From: Candidatus Gastranaerophilales bacterium
GTDB lineage: Bacteria > Cyanobacteriota > Vampirovibrionia > Gastranaerophilales > Gastranaerophilaceae
NCBI GenBank assembly: GCA_944326555.1
Contig: CALVEK010000019.1
Span: forward strand, 1 to 40,625
Reading direction: 5' to 3'
DNA length: 40,625 bases
In this document: positions 7,886-15,485 of the stretch, one piece after another
Numbering within the stretch: the first letter of the stretch is position 1
Layout of the letters: the number at the start of each line of letters is the position of its first letter
The notes under the pieces: generated by a model
What the model was told of the DNA's origin: nothing
Seen by the model: the letters and a program-made list of their open reading frames with translations, nothing else
Database searches by the model: none
Translations under genes and position numbers: made by a program

Positions 7886-8974
7886 TTAACAAACCTCGTA
7901 TTTTTTCTTTAATTTTTCTGATAAATCATTAACCAGAGTCATTGCTTTTTGTGCAAGTTCCAATGAAAGTCCTCCAGCTCCGCATGATGGAGTGAAAAAA
8001 CTTTGTTTTATTAACAAATCTTTTGAGATTGCTCCATTTGATTTTTTTACCAAATAATCTGTTGCCTTCTCAAATTTTTCCTCTAATTCTTCAAGAGATG
8101 TTTTAGCTAAAGCATCTTTGTCCAAAGTGGGTACTAATCCCCATGCAATGTATCCTTTATTTTTCAAAAAAGACTCAAGTTCTTTTGTATATGCCCCAAG
8201 ACTTTTTGCATAGGCAAAGGCATCAAAATTAATAATATTTACACCTGCATCTATTAAAACAGACCAATCAGACTTACCGCAACAATGAACGGCGGATAGA
8301 CCTCCAAATTCTTGTATTACTTTTGAGATTTCAGAAATTGCATCTATAATATCTTCCTTTTTAACTGTTATGAATGCAGATGTCCCAAACTGAGACATTA
8401 CGGGCTCATCCATGAACATTATAGGTGTACAATCTTTTGATGCTTTTTTTATTTGTTCAATTTGCCATACTGCTTTTAGGGTTAAACCTTTAATCAAAAC
8501 TTCTCGATATGTTTCGTCATAAAATGCACAGACATTTTCTGTATCACAAAGGCTTGTACCCAATGTAAACGGACCTATTATATGACATTTGGCAAACGGA
8601 TAATTACCTTTTTGCAATCTATCCAAATATAGGGGTATAGCACTTGTATAAGGTTTTGTTATGGCATATTTATCAAGATTGGTAAAATCTTTTTCATTAA
8701 TTATAGACTCATAGTCCATAAAAAATTCTTCAAGTTCAGTGAAAAATTCATCACTTTGAGCATCATATATGAATTTGCCGTGTTCTTCATCATACTTTAT
8801 GCCCGGAATACCTTGTAAATATTGTACCGTCATGTCTTCGTGCTTATCAACTTTAGCGAGTTGCGGCCAAAATGGTATTTCTTTGAATTTTTCAAAGATT
8901 AAATTTATAGCTGTTTCTGCATTTTTGTGAGGTAAGCTACCAACAGCAGTAGCTCTAAGTGTTAATAATGCCAA
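7886..8974 (-). CDS. Core MetE-like zinc methyltransferase (methionine synthase/UROD superfamily)
   Basis: A 362-residue protein matching only the C-terminal catalytic half of MetE (full MetE is about 750 residues). ATAVGSLPH at the N-terminus is typical of this superfamily. H230-C-C232 supplies the HxC zinc pair, C331 in TPSCGAGG the distal cysteine, and FMDEP (187-191) the substrate acid region. MetE activates homocysteine through this zinc site. Stand-alone core MetE proteins are known that take the methyl group from a corrinoid protein instead of methyl-THF, and this gene fits that pattern. A coenzyme M-type or corrinoid methyltransferase is the alternative. The start is a TTG with GGAG 6 bases upstream. 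It heads the operon with the CooC-like ATPase and folD. Confidence 0.78.
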   Translation of the reverse strand: MALLTLRATAVGSLPHKNAETAINLIFEKFKEIPFWPQLAKVDKHEDMTVQYLQGIPGIKYDEEHGKFIYDAQSDEFFTELEEFFMDYESIINEKDFTNLDKYAITKPYTSAIPLYLDRLQKGNYPFAKCHIIGPFTLGTSLCDTENVCAFYDETYREVLIKGLTLKAVWQIEQIKKASKDCTPIMFMDEPVMSQFGTSAFITVKKEDIIDAISEISKVIQEFGGLSAVHCCGKSDWSVLIDAGVNIINFDAFAYAKSLGAYTKELESFLKNKGYIAWGLVPTLDKDALAKTSLEELEEKFEKATDYLVKKSNGAISKDLLIKQSFFTPSCGAGGLSLELAQKAMTLVNDLSEKLKKKYEVC

Positions 8975-9050
8975 ATCTTACTCCATAAAAACTGTCTTGT
9001 ATAATTCTACAAGAAATGTCAGCTTCGGGCAATCAATAAACTTTTTATAA

Positions 9051-9491
9051 TTATTTTTTTTCAACCCATTTATTATCTATTAAATTATATGTTTTACAAA
9101 CACCTTCTTTTTTAAGTTTATCCACATATAATCCGTCATCAAAACCATAAACTATAAAAGTGTTGCTGGTTCTTAGTCTGTGTAATTCGCCAAGTTGCTC
9201 TTTATTCAGTATGCATGTTGAAGCTACAGGTTTACCCATCATAAAAGTATTTATTGTTTGAACTGTGCATTTGCCTTTTTTGTAGCCTATGATGCTGCTT
9301 GTAGAACTTTTATTACCAAGCATAAAATGTAATTTACCCGTTACAGTGTATGGTTGGCATTTTTCAAGTTTTTCTAAGTATTTACTGTTTAAATAGGTTA
9401 AAGATTCAGTAGGTCTTATAATTGAAAATATAAACAGACCAATCAAAATTAATAATGCAGGAAACATTAATTCTTGGTAATCAAAATTCAT
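9051..9491 (-). CDS. Single-pass membrane protein of unknown function
   Basis: A 146-residue protein with one N-terminal transmembrane helix (about residues 9-26, LMFPALLILIGLFIFSII) and a soluble domain of roughly 115 residues. That domain alternates short strands with loops and holds four cysteines (KCQPY, GKCTV, STCIL, GVCKT). The start has a strong AAGGAAAG ribosome binding site. I do not recognise the family. It stands between the one-carbon operon and the acyl-CoA synthetase, on the same strand as both, after the synthetase terminator at 9610-9646. It therefore probably has its own promoter. Confidence 0.7.
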   Translation of the reverse strand: MNFDYQELMFPALLILIGLFIFSIIRPTESLTYLNSKYLEKLEKCQPYTVTGKLHFMLGNKSSTSSIIGYKKGKCTVQTINTFMMGKPVASTCILNKEQLGELHRLRTSNTFIVYGFDDGLYVDKLKKEGVCKTYNLIDNKWVEKK

Positions 9492-9609
9492 AAAGAAACT
9501 TTCCTTTTTAAACCAATAATACCTAGTGCTTTTAAAGAGACCTTTGATACATGTATTCCCATTTTCTATTATTTATAAACATTTTTTTATCGACTATTTA
9601 CAGGATTTT

Positions 9610-9646
9610 TATAAAAAAAGAGGTATGAAATAAATCATACCTCTTT
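9610..9646 (-). terminator. Intrinsic terminator of the acyl-CoA synthetase gene
   Basis: A 12-bp perfect stem (9617-9628 with 9635-9646, core AGAGGTATGA/TCATACCTCT) has a 6-nt loop. On the minus strand it runs into a T tract (9612-9618). It lies 19 bp after the stop of the gene ending at 9666. Confidence 0.9.
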
Positions 9647-9665
9647 ATTATTAGCTATTTTCTAA

Positions 9666-11831
9666 CTATGCATTGCAAGAGCAGCATTCTTTGCCGCATC
9701 CGAAGTATTCTTTAACTTCTTCAACTCTAACTTTGATACGTCCGTCAACAGCAATGCCTTCGCCAGTTTTTTCAGAGATGAGTAATGGGTTGATATCCAA
9801 TTCATCAATGAATTTGAAGTCATTAACCATTTGAGACAATCTCAATAGAGTTTCTTGAATTTGTTCCATGTTAGCCGGTTTTGTTCCTCTTGCACCTTTT
9901 AACAATTCGTATGCTTTAACTGATTTAATCATTTCATCAGCATCTACATCTGTTAAAGGAGCAATTCTGAAAGTAACATCTTTCATTGTTTCGATGAATA
10001 CACCACCCAAACCGAACATCATCATAGGTCCGTATTGTGGATCTGTAGCGATACCGCAAACCATTTCGCGGTTACCTTTAACCATTTCTTGAATGATTAC
10101 ACCTTCAAGACCATCGATAAGTCCTTTTTCAGTAAGTTTTGCAATTAAGTCTTTGTATTCTGCTCTTAATTGTTCTTCTGATTGGATGTTTACTCTTACA
10201 CCGCCAACATCAGTTTTGTGTGATGTTGTTTTTGAAGTCATTTTCATAACAACAGGGTATCCGATAGAGTTACCTAGATTTACTACTTCTTCTTCGTTTG
10301 TAGCAAGACCGTATTTGCAAGCTCTGATACCGTAAGCATCAAGCACGTCAATTGATTCTAATGTAGTTAATTGCGCACGACCTTCTGCTACTGCTGCTTT
10401 GATGATTTTTTCAGCTTTAGCTTTATCTACATCATAAACAGGCATTTTACCTTCAGGTCTTTCCATCCATTTTCTTTGTTGATTCAATCTGTTGAATCCG
10501 TCTGCAGCTTCTTCTGCATACATAAAGAATGGCATATTTACATTCATGTTAGAAAGTTTTGTGAAGAATTCACTCTTAGTCATGAAAATACCGATGATTG
10601 GTTTTTCAGGATATTTTTCTTTGATTTCCATTAATGCTTGAGCAACATCAATATCTTTCAATCCTAAGAATGGCAAGTAAATAACACCTATCATATCAAC
10701 ATTTTCATCAGCAATAACTGTTTCTAATGTTTGTTTGTAGTGTTCGATAGGAGCTGAAGCAATCATATCTACAGGGTTTTTAACACTTGCTGCAGCAGGT
10801 AAGAAACTTCTTAATTTTTCTTTTGTTGCATCAGAAAGTTTTGCCATTTGCATACCGTATTCGCAAACAGCATCTGTAGCCATGATACCGGGACCACCTG
10901 AGTTAGTAATAATAGCAACTCTGTCTCCTTTTGGAATTGGAGATGTTGCAAAAACTTTAGCTGTAGCAAACAAGTTTTTCAAAGAGTATTCTCTGATAAC
11001 ACCTGATTGCATTAATAAAGCATTAGCTGCTTTATCTGCACCTGCTAATGAACCTGTGTGAGAAGATGCTGCTGAAGCACCGGCTGCAGAACGACCTGCT
11101 TTTAGAGCAAGAATGGGTTTTTTCTTTGTTATTCTTGTTGCTAATTTTCTGAAGTTTGCAGGGTTTTGAATAGATTCCATGTATAACAAAATTTGTTGTA
11201 CATCGTCTTCATTTTCCCAATATTCGATAGCAGTTTCTGCGTTAACATCTGCTTGGTTACCGATAGAAATGAATTGTGCAAAACCGAGGTTAAGGTCTTT
11301 TAAAATATTCAAAATACCGCCGCCTAAAGCACCTGATTGAGAAACAAAACCGATGTTTCCTCTTTCAGGTAGAGATTCTGCAAAGCAACCGTCCATTCTG
11401 ATGTCAGGAGCTGTGTTTACAACACCCAAGCAGTTAGGACCAACGCATCTCATGCCGTATTCTTTTAATTTTGCTACGAGTTCTTTTTCAGCTTTTGCAC
11501 CTTCTTCGCCTGCTTCTTTAAAGCCTGCAGAGATGATACAAATACCTTTGATACCTTTTTCGTGGCAATCATCAATAGCTTGAAGTACGAATTTTTGCGC
11601 AATTACAATTATTGCAAGGTCAACATTACCAGGAATTTCTTTTACATTTGTATAAGCACGGAATCCTTCAATAACTCCGCCTTTTGGGTTAACAGGATAA
11701 ATATCTCCTGTGAATTTGTATTCTTTTAATCTTTTCATAATGTCAGAACCGATAGTATGGTCCTTTGTAGATGCGCCGACTACTGCTATAGCTTTTGGAC
11801 GCATAATTTTGTCTAATTGTTCTTTTAGCAT
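9666..11831 (-). CDS. ADP-forming acetate/acyl-CoA ligase, fused alpha-beta subunits
   Basis: A 721-residue single-chain ADP-forming acyl-CoA synthetase. These enzymes convert acyl-CoA, ADP and phosphate to acid, CoA and ATP, giving substrate-level ATP in fermenters. The order is a CoA-binding Rossmann domain (RPKAIAVVGAS, residues 11-21), succinyl-CoA-ligase-like domains (GPNCLGVVNT; GFVSQSGALGGGI), the presumed phosphohistidine H258 in SSHTGSLAGAD, and a C-terminal ATP-grasp domain from about 490. The start at 11831 is set by an AAAGGTG site 7 bases upstream; the frame extends to 11867 without support. The C-terminus ends in an odd CGKECCSCNA tail. A GNAT domain, as in Pat acetyltransferases, is absent. 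It is a single-gene unit with its own terminator. Confidence 0.88.
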   Translation of the reverse strand: MLKEQLDKIMRPKAIAVVGASTKDHTIGSDIMKRLKEYKFTGDIYPVNPKGGVIEGFRAYTNVKEIPGNVDLAIIVIAQKFVLQAIDDCHEKGIKGICIISAGFKEAGEEGAKAEKELVAKLKEYGMRCVGPNCLGVVNTAPDIRMDGCFAESLPERGNIGFVSQSGALGGGILNILKDLNLGFAQFISIGNQADVNAETAIEYWENEDDVQQILLYMESIQNPANFRKLATRITKKKPILALKAGRSAAGASAASSHTGSLAGADKAANALLMQSGVIREYSLKNLFATAKVFATSPIPKGDRVAIITNSGGPGIMATDAVCEYGMQMAKLSDATKEKLRSFLPAAASVKNPVDMIASAPIEHYKQTLETVIADENVDMIGVIYLPFLGLKDIDVAQALMEIKEKYPEKPIIGIFMTKSEFFTKLSNMNVNMPFFMYAEEAADGFNRLNQQRKWMERPEGKMPVYDVDKAKAEKIIKAAVAEGRAQLTTLESIDVLDAYGIRACKYGLATNEEEVVNLGNSIGYPVVMKMTSKTTSHKTDVGGVRVNIQSEEQLRAEYKDLIAKLTEKGLIDGLEGVIIQEMVKGNREMVCGIATDPQYGPMMMFGLGGVFIETMKDVTFRIAPLTDVDADEMIKSVKAYELLKGARGTKPANMEQIQETLLRLSQMVNDFKFIDELDINPLLISEKTGEGIAVDGRIKVRVEEVKEYFGCGKECCSCNA

Positions 11832-11914
11832 GTTTTCACCTTTCTTTTGGTTTTTATTTGCTTTCACGATTAAATACTTTTTATCACAATTTAATTATCT
11901 GACAAAAAAACTTA

Positions 11915-12331
11915 TTAACCAACTTTTTCCTTTTTGAAAATAGTTTGTGCTTTATTTTTAACCTGTTTAAATAAACTCACTCTATCAGAGTTTGCTTCTT
12001 TAGGGAAAAATTCTTTGTATCTGGTCGCAGCACCTTTTGCCATTTCTATATAGTCTTGGTCATCGAGATTTTCTAAATCAGGCATTACGATATCTATGCT
12101 CTTAACAAAAAAGTTTTGTTTGCAACCCTTTTGTGCTGATACGTGCAATCCGTCAGTACCTTTCCCTATTTTGTAGTAAAATAACAAATCAAATTTTTCG
12201 TCTTTTATAAACCTTTTTAATGTTTTGGCTATTCTTTTTACTACCTCTACTTTTTGAGGCTCCATATCTTTCGATTTTAAAAATATTTTGCCCTTAAAGT
12301 TAGTTTTATCGGTTGAATTTACAATAATCAT
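11915..12331 (-). CDS. Protein of unknown function with N-terminal NFKG motif
   Basis: A 138-residue, lysine-rich soluble protein. The ATG has a GAGATGAG site upstream. It begins MIIVNSTDKTNFKGKIFLKS, sharing the short NFK motif seen at 1810-2223 and 24764-26863. The middle (VVKRIAKTLKRFIKDEKFDLLFYYKIGKGTD) looks like a helix followed by strands. A tail helix follows, with KQVKNKAQTIFKKEK. There is no membrane segment. No family recognised. It lies 28 bp downstream of the radical SAM gene on the same strand, so the two may be co-transcribed. Confidence 0.7.
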   Translation of the reverse strand: MIIVNSTDKTNFKGKIFLKSKDMEPQKVEVVKRIAKTLKRFIKDEKFDLLFYYKIGKGTDGLHVSAQKGCKQNFFVKSIDIVMPDLENLDDQDYIEMAKGAATRYKEFFPKEANSDRVSLFKQVKNKAQTIFKKEKVG

Positions 12332-12359
12332 TTCTCATCTCTGTTTTGCTAGTGTTCAA

Positions 12360-12980
12360 TTAATAACCGTTATCAAGCCATGGGCGTTCTCTAAATTTTG
12401 CTCCCATTGCTTCTATTTGTGATTTGCAATTTTCTAAATCAACTTCGTAATTTTTATATCCTGTAACGATAGTTGCAGTTGTTTCTATTTCGTTTTTTAC
12501 ACACTCTTTTATAAACTCTTTCATACTTTCATAAGCATTGTCGAGTTTTGGCAGTGAAATTTTGTTATATATTTCTTCATTTTCTCCGTTAAAACTTACA
12601 GAAACACTGTCAATCAATCCCTTTAACTCAGGGACTATATTCCTTTTATAAATTAAATTTCCTTGACCGTTTGTGTTAATTCTTGTTTTTAAATGAGGAT
12701 ATTTTTCTTTAATGTATCTTGCAGTCTCTTTAAGTTCTTCCAATTTTAATATAGGTTCACCATATCCGCAAAACACAATTTCTTTGTATTCATTAGGTTT
12801 TATATCATCAAGTTGTTTTTTTACTTCTTCAAGGTTAAGTTTTTCACTGTCCAAAAACAAATTTGCACCGACAACATCGTCTTTAATTGTTCTAATACAA
12901 AATACACAGTCGTTTGTGCAAAGGTTTGTCAGATTTATATAAATTTTTCCCTCAAGTAGATATACATAATTATTGCTCAT
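12360..12980 (-). CDS. Radical SAM protein, TatD-associated type
   Basis: A 206-residue compact radical SAM enzyme. The cluster motif is C21-x3-C25-x2-C28 (CTNDCVFC), preceded by YINLTNL, a wording typical of the small radical SAM proteins found beside tatD nuclease genes. FCGYGEPIL is the glycine-rich SAM-binding loop, and RINTNGQGN and SVSFNGENEEIYNKI continue the half-barrel. It is shorter than most radical SAM enzymes and has no auxiliary-cluster domain. The substrate is unknown. The ATG at 12980 is preferred over a TTG at 13004, though no good ribosome binding site is seen. No tatD gene is in the window. Confidence 0.82.
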   Translation of the reverse strand: MSNNYVYLLEGKIYINLTNLCTNDCVFCIRTIKDDVVGANLFLDSEKLNLEEVKKQLDDIKPNEYKEIVFCGYGEPILKLEELKETARYIKEKYPHLKTRINTNGQGNLIYKRNIVPELKGLIDSVSVSFNGENEEIYNKISLPKLDNAYESMKEFIKECVKNEIETTATIVTGYKNYEVDLENCKSQIEAMGAKFRERPWLDNGY

Positions 12981-13031
12981 AGTAATTAAATTGTCGCACA
13001 ACAAACAAGAGCAATCAAGGATAAGTTTGTT

Positions 13032-13637
13032 TTATTTTTTACCGCCTTTAATAACTGTTGCTGCACAGCCATACATGTCTTTACATTTACTCTCATCATA
13101 CCAACCTGATGGGACCAAACCTTTTTTATCAACCAAAATCAATAACCATCTGTCAGAACCCCATCTGTTTGGAGGTAAAGTTCCATTCATGTCGACTTGC
13201 ATTGTCATAACAGCATTGCTTTTGTCACTGTCAGAAAGCCCATAATTGTCAACAGCTCCGGTTCCAAGGCTCATCATTATACCAGTGCCATCTGCCAAAA
13301 GTATACCGGAATCGGCATAAGCAACATCTGTTCCCCCTCTTGGCCATTTTACTTTATCTGTTGACATACAGCCAGAATCTGGCGGGCAAGTTTTTACTAC
13401 ATTAAGGTGTTTTTTATATTCATTGTAAATAGAACCTCTATCCCAATATTTCATTGGGCCTTTTTCTTCCATCATCAAATTTGTTATCTGAGATAGTGTT
13501 GCATAAGTTTTTGCAAGTTTTACATCAAGCTCTCTTTGCTTTGCAATATTTTGTACACTGGGGATTGTCATTGCTGCGATAACGCCAATGATAATTAATG
13601 TTAATAAAGTTTCAGCAAGAGTAAATGCAGATTTCAT
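13032..13637 (-). CDS. Type IV/type II pseudopilin-like protein
   Basis: A 201-residue protein with a classic prepilin start: MKSA then F5-T-L-A-E9 and a hydrophobic helix (residues 10-25, LLTLIIIGVIAAMTIP). Prepilin peptidase would cut before F5, and E9 is the conserved +5 glutamate. The leader is short. The C-terminal globular part has cysteines in CPPDSGC and near the end (KCKDMYGCAA), probably disulfide-bonded outside the membrane, plus a DMNG motif in MQVDMNGTLPPNRWGSDRW. The ribosome binding site AAAAGGAA is clear. It stands alone without pilus assembly genes, so it is likely a minor pilin or pseudopilin served by machinery elsewhere. Confidence 0.87.
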   Translation of the reverse strand: MKSAFTLAETLLTLIIIGVIAAMTIPSVQNIAKQRELDVKLAKTYATLSQITNLMMEEKGPMKYWDRGSIYNEYKKHLNVVKTCPPDSGCMSTDKVKWPRGGTDVAYADSGILLADGTGIMMSLGTGAVDNYGLSDSDKSNAVMTMQVDMNGTLPPNRWGSDRWLLILVDKKGLVPSGWYDESKCKDMYGCAATVIKGGKK

Positions 13638-13731
13638 ATAAAATTCCTTTTGACTTGTAATAGTAAACTAAGAGTATCTTATTACTTTTGACAAAAATTT
13701 GAATCAAGTATTTGCTTTATTTTTTATTTTT

Positions 13732-14379
13732 CTATATCAATGAAGAATCGCCATTCTTTTTGATATAAAATCCAAGACCAAGAGATTTGTACTTGCTCAA
13801 TTCGTTTTTTAAATTATAAACTTCTTTGTTCAACTCATTCATTTTGTATCTAAGAGTTTCATTTTCTGTCTTGCAGCGAACAAGTTCGACAACAACTTCA
13901 TCCATTCCATCAAGTTTTTCATCAAGTTTTTTATCGATGAGTTCAGCTACTTTGTCAGTAATGTTATTTTCTATTGTAGAAAGCGATGTGCATATTTTGT
14001 CTATTGCTGCGGCTGAAACAGCTTGTGAATATTGTTGCATTTGATTTTGTACAGCACTGTTATTTTTTTTCATAGGCACTGTTGCATAAGATTTTGTATT
14101 TTGCTCAGATGATTCATTGCTAACAGCACGAAGAGAATTGGCAACAGAACGTTTTATAGTTTTTGCTTGCGATTCATTAATCGTTTTTATTCTTCTTAAA
14201 ATCTCCACATCATCTTTGGTGAAATAAGTTCTTCCTTGTGCATCTTTTTTTGGCATCAAAGAGACTTGAGCACAAAGTTTTGCTATACCTTTATTATCAA
14301 GTTTTAACAAATTTCTTACTGTTTCTACGGAAAAATTTTGAAGTTTTGTTTGCAACTGTTCGTTAAATACGCTGGCCAA
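13732..14379 (-). CDS. MerR-like helix-turn-helix protein with C-terminal coiled coil
   Basis: A 215-residue protein starting at a TTG, supported by a strong GAGGAAGGG site 5 bases upstream; the next in-frame ATG would remove the first domain. Residues about 20-75 resemble a MerR-family DNA-binding head (a helix, then the wing phrase DAQGRTYFTKDDVEILRRI). A polar linker follows. Residues about 130-205 form a heptad-rich coiled coil (DKVAELIDKKLDEKLDGMDEV; CKTENETLRYKMNELNKEV). The layout is like bacterial chromosome-organising or plasmid-segregation DNA-binding proteins such as RacA. That comparison is by architecture only. Target and ligand are unknown. Confidence 0.7.
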   Translation of the reverse strand: MASVFNEQLQTKLQNFSVETVRNLLKLDNKGIAKLCAQVSLMPKKDAQGRTYFTKDDVEILRRIKTINESQAKTIKRSVANSLRAVSNESSEQNTKSYATVPMKKNNSAVQNQMQQYSQAVSAAAIDKICTSLSTIENNITDKVAELIDKKLDEKLDGMDEVVVELVRCKTENETLRYKMNELNKEVYNLKNELSKYKSLGLGFYIKKNGDSSLI

Positions 14380-14531
14380 AGTAACCCTTCCTCTTGAATT
14401 TATTAAAAATTTTCACCATGGGAATATATATAATTTATAAGTATTATATTTTAAATTGATTGTAATTAAAACACGAAAAACAAATATCTTTACAATGTAA
14501 AATCTGTTAAAAAAGACAAATTGCTCAATAT

Positions 14532-14747
14532 CTATTCTACAAAAGGATTATTTGGTTTTATTTTTTGTGTGTCATTACTGTGAATCAATTTTCCGCATTT
14601 TGAGCAAGCCAAAATTTCTCCTGTGCTATCAATAGGGAAAAATGTATGCGAACATTTTTCCGTATAATCAATTTCTTCTTTAGGAGTATTATTTTTTTGT
14701 GTTTTTTCTTTTTTTATAAATTTTGCAAGCAGTTCAATTATGTACAT
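14532..14747 (-). CDS. Small zinc-ribbon-like protein
   Basis: A 71-residue protein. C32-x-H34 and C48-x2-C51 (CSH then CSKCGKLIH) would make one zinc knuckle pair. The N-terminal helix is hydrophobic and basic (MYIIELLAKFIKKEK). No strong ribosome binding site precedes the ATG at 14747, so the start is uncertain. It lies downstream of the terminator at 14761-14796 and could be expressed from a separate promoter or by read-through. No function can be assigned. Confidence 0.5.
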   Translation of the reverse strand: MYIIELLAKFIKKEKTQKNNTPKEEIDYTEKCSHTFFPIDSTGEILACSKCGKLIHSNDTQKIKPNNPFVE

Positions 14748-14760
14748 AAGAGTATTATAT

Positions 14761-14796
14761 ATAATAAAAACCTCTAATTGATAATTAGAGGTTTTC
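14761..14796 (-). terminator. Intrinsic terminator
   Basis: The arms AAAACCTCTAATT (14767-14779) and AATTAGAGGTTTT (14783-14795) are perfectly paired with a 3-nt loop. On the minus strand a T-rich stretch (14761-14766 reversed) follows. It ends the gene at 14843-15229. A weak T run on the plus side is unlikely to matter, since no rightward gene ends here. Confidence 0.75.
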
Positions 14797-14842
14797 AGGT
14801 AATATAAACGTTGGAGAAGTTTTAAATAATCTTTTTCTTTAC

Positions 14843-15229
14843 TTATTTAACCATTTTGGCTGCAATTTCATATTTTGTTGCATCAGGAATACGGTTGTTT
14901 GCTCCGAGCTCTGCATCAATTGCCAACAATCCTTCTGCAACTTTGTCTTCAAAACTTGTTACAAAACCTGCTATTCTTTGTGCTTGTTCGGGTGTTACAT
15001 ATTTGCTGACGTCATAAGTTTTGGGTGTAGATACTTTGGGGTTTACGACAACAGCTTGTTGTGCCATATAGCTCAAGACATCATTTGGTGCAACTTGAGG
15101 GTTTTGTGGTGTTGCTTTTGGAGTCTCTGCTTTATTTTCTTCTGTTTTAGCTTCATTACCTTTGGGTTGGTTTCCATAAGGATTTACTGAACCTGTGTTG
15201 ATACCAATTCTGTTAATTTCATTTGACAT
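14843..15229 (-). CDS. Small protein of unknown function with disordered N-terminus
   Basis: A 128-residue protein with an AGGAGA site 6 bases before its ATG. The first 70 residues are low-complexity and rich in N, P, K, E and T (EAKTEENKAETPKATPQNP). The last 55 form an ordered helical region (VTPEQAQRIAGFVTSFEDKV; LLAIDAELGANNRIPDATKYEIAAKMV). There is no signal peptide or membrane segment. The style, a short ordered domain behind a PTNQ-rich tail, matches other orphan proteins in the window. No function is assigned. It stands divergently to glmS across 256 bp. Confidence 0.75.
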   Translation of the reverse strand: MSNEINRIGINTGSVNPYGNQPKGNEAKTEENKAETPKATPQNPQVAPNDVLSYMAQQAVVVNPKVSTPKTYDVSKYVTPEQAQRIAGFVTSFEDKVAEGLLAIDAELGANNRIPDATKYEIAAKMVK

Positions 15230-15420
15230 TTATCTTCTCCTGTTTTTACAAATTATTTTCCACACACTTTATATCGGCTCACAGTTTAATGAACTTTAGT
15301 CTTTAATCATTATTTTTTGTTGTTTGTTTACATAAGTTTACAAAGATACTGTTAAAATTTTTTATTTCCCTAGAAAAATCTTTATAAATTATTAATACAA
15401 ACTCACTTCTCAAATTATAA

Positions 15421-15454
15421 TTTTTGAAATAGAATCTTATAATAATTTCAAAAA
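15421..15454 (+). promoter_or_regulatory. Inverted repeat around a TATAAT box upstream of glmS
   Basis: A perfect 10-bp inverted repeat (TTTTTGAAAT at 15421-15430, ATTTCAAAAA at 15445-15454) brackets a TATAAT hexamer at 15438-15443. No good -35 box is seen 17 bp upstream. The arrangement suggests a glmS promoter with an operator over its -10 region, about 40 bp before the ATG. No glmS ribozyme signature was recognised in this 256-bp interval. Confidence 0.35.
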
Positions 15455-15485
15455 ATAGTTTTTAGATAACTCGAGGGAAACAGGT

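Noticed and set aside
15230-15485. Possible glmS ribozyme or riboswitch leader
   Set aside because: The interval is very AT-rich and no conserved ribozyme core could be recognised by eye.
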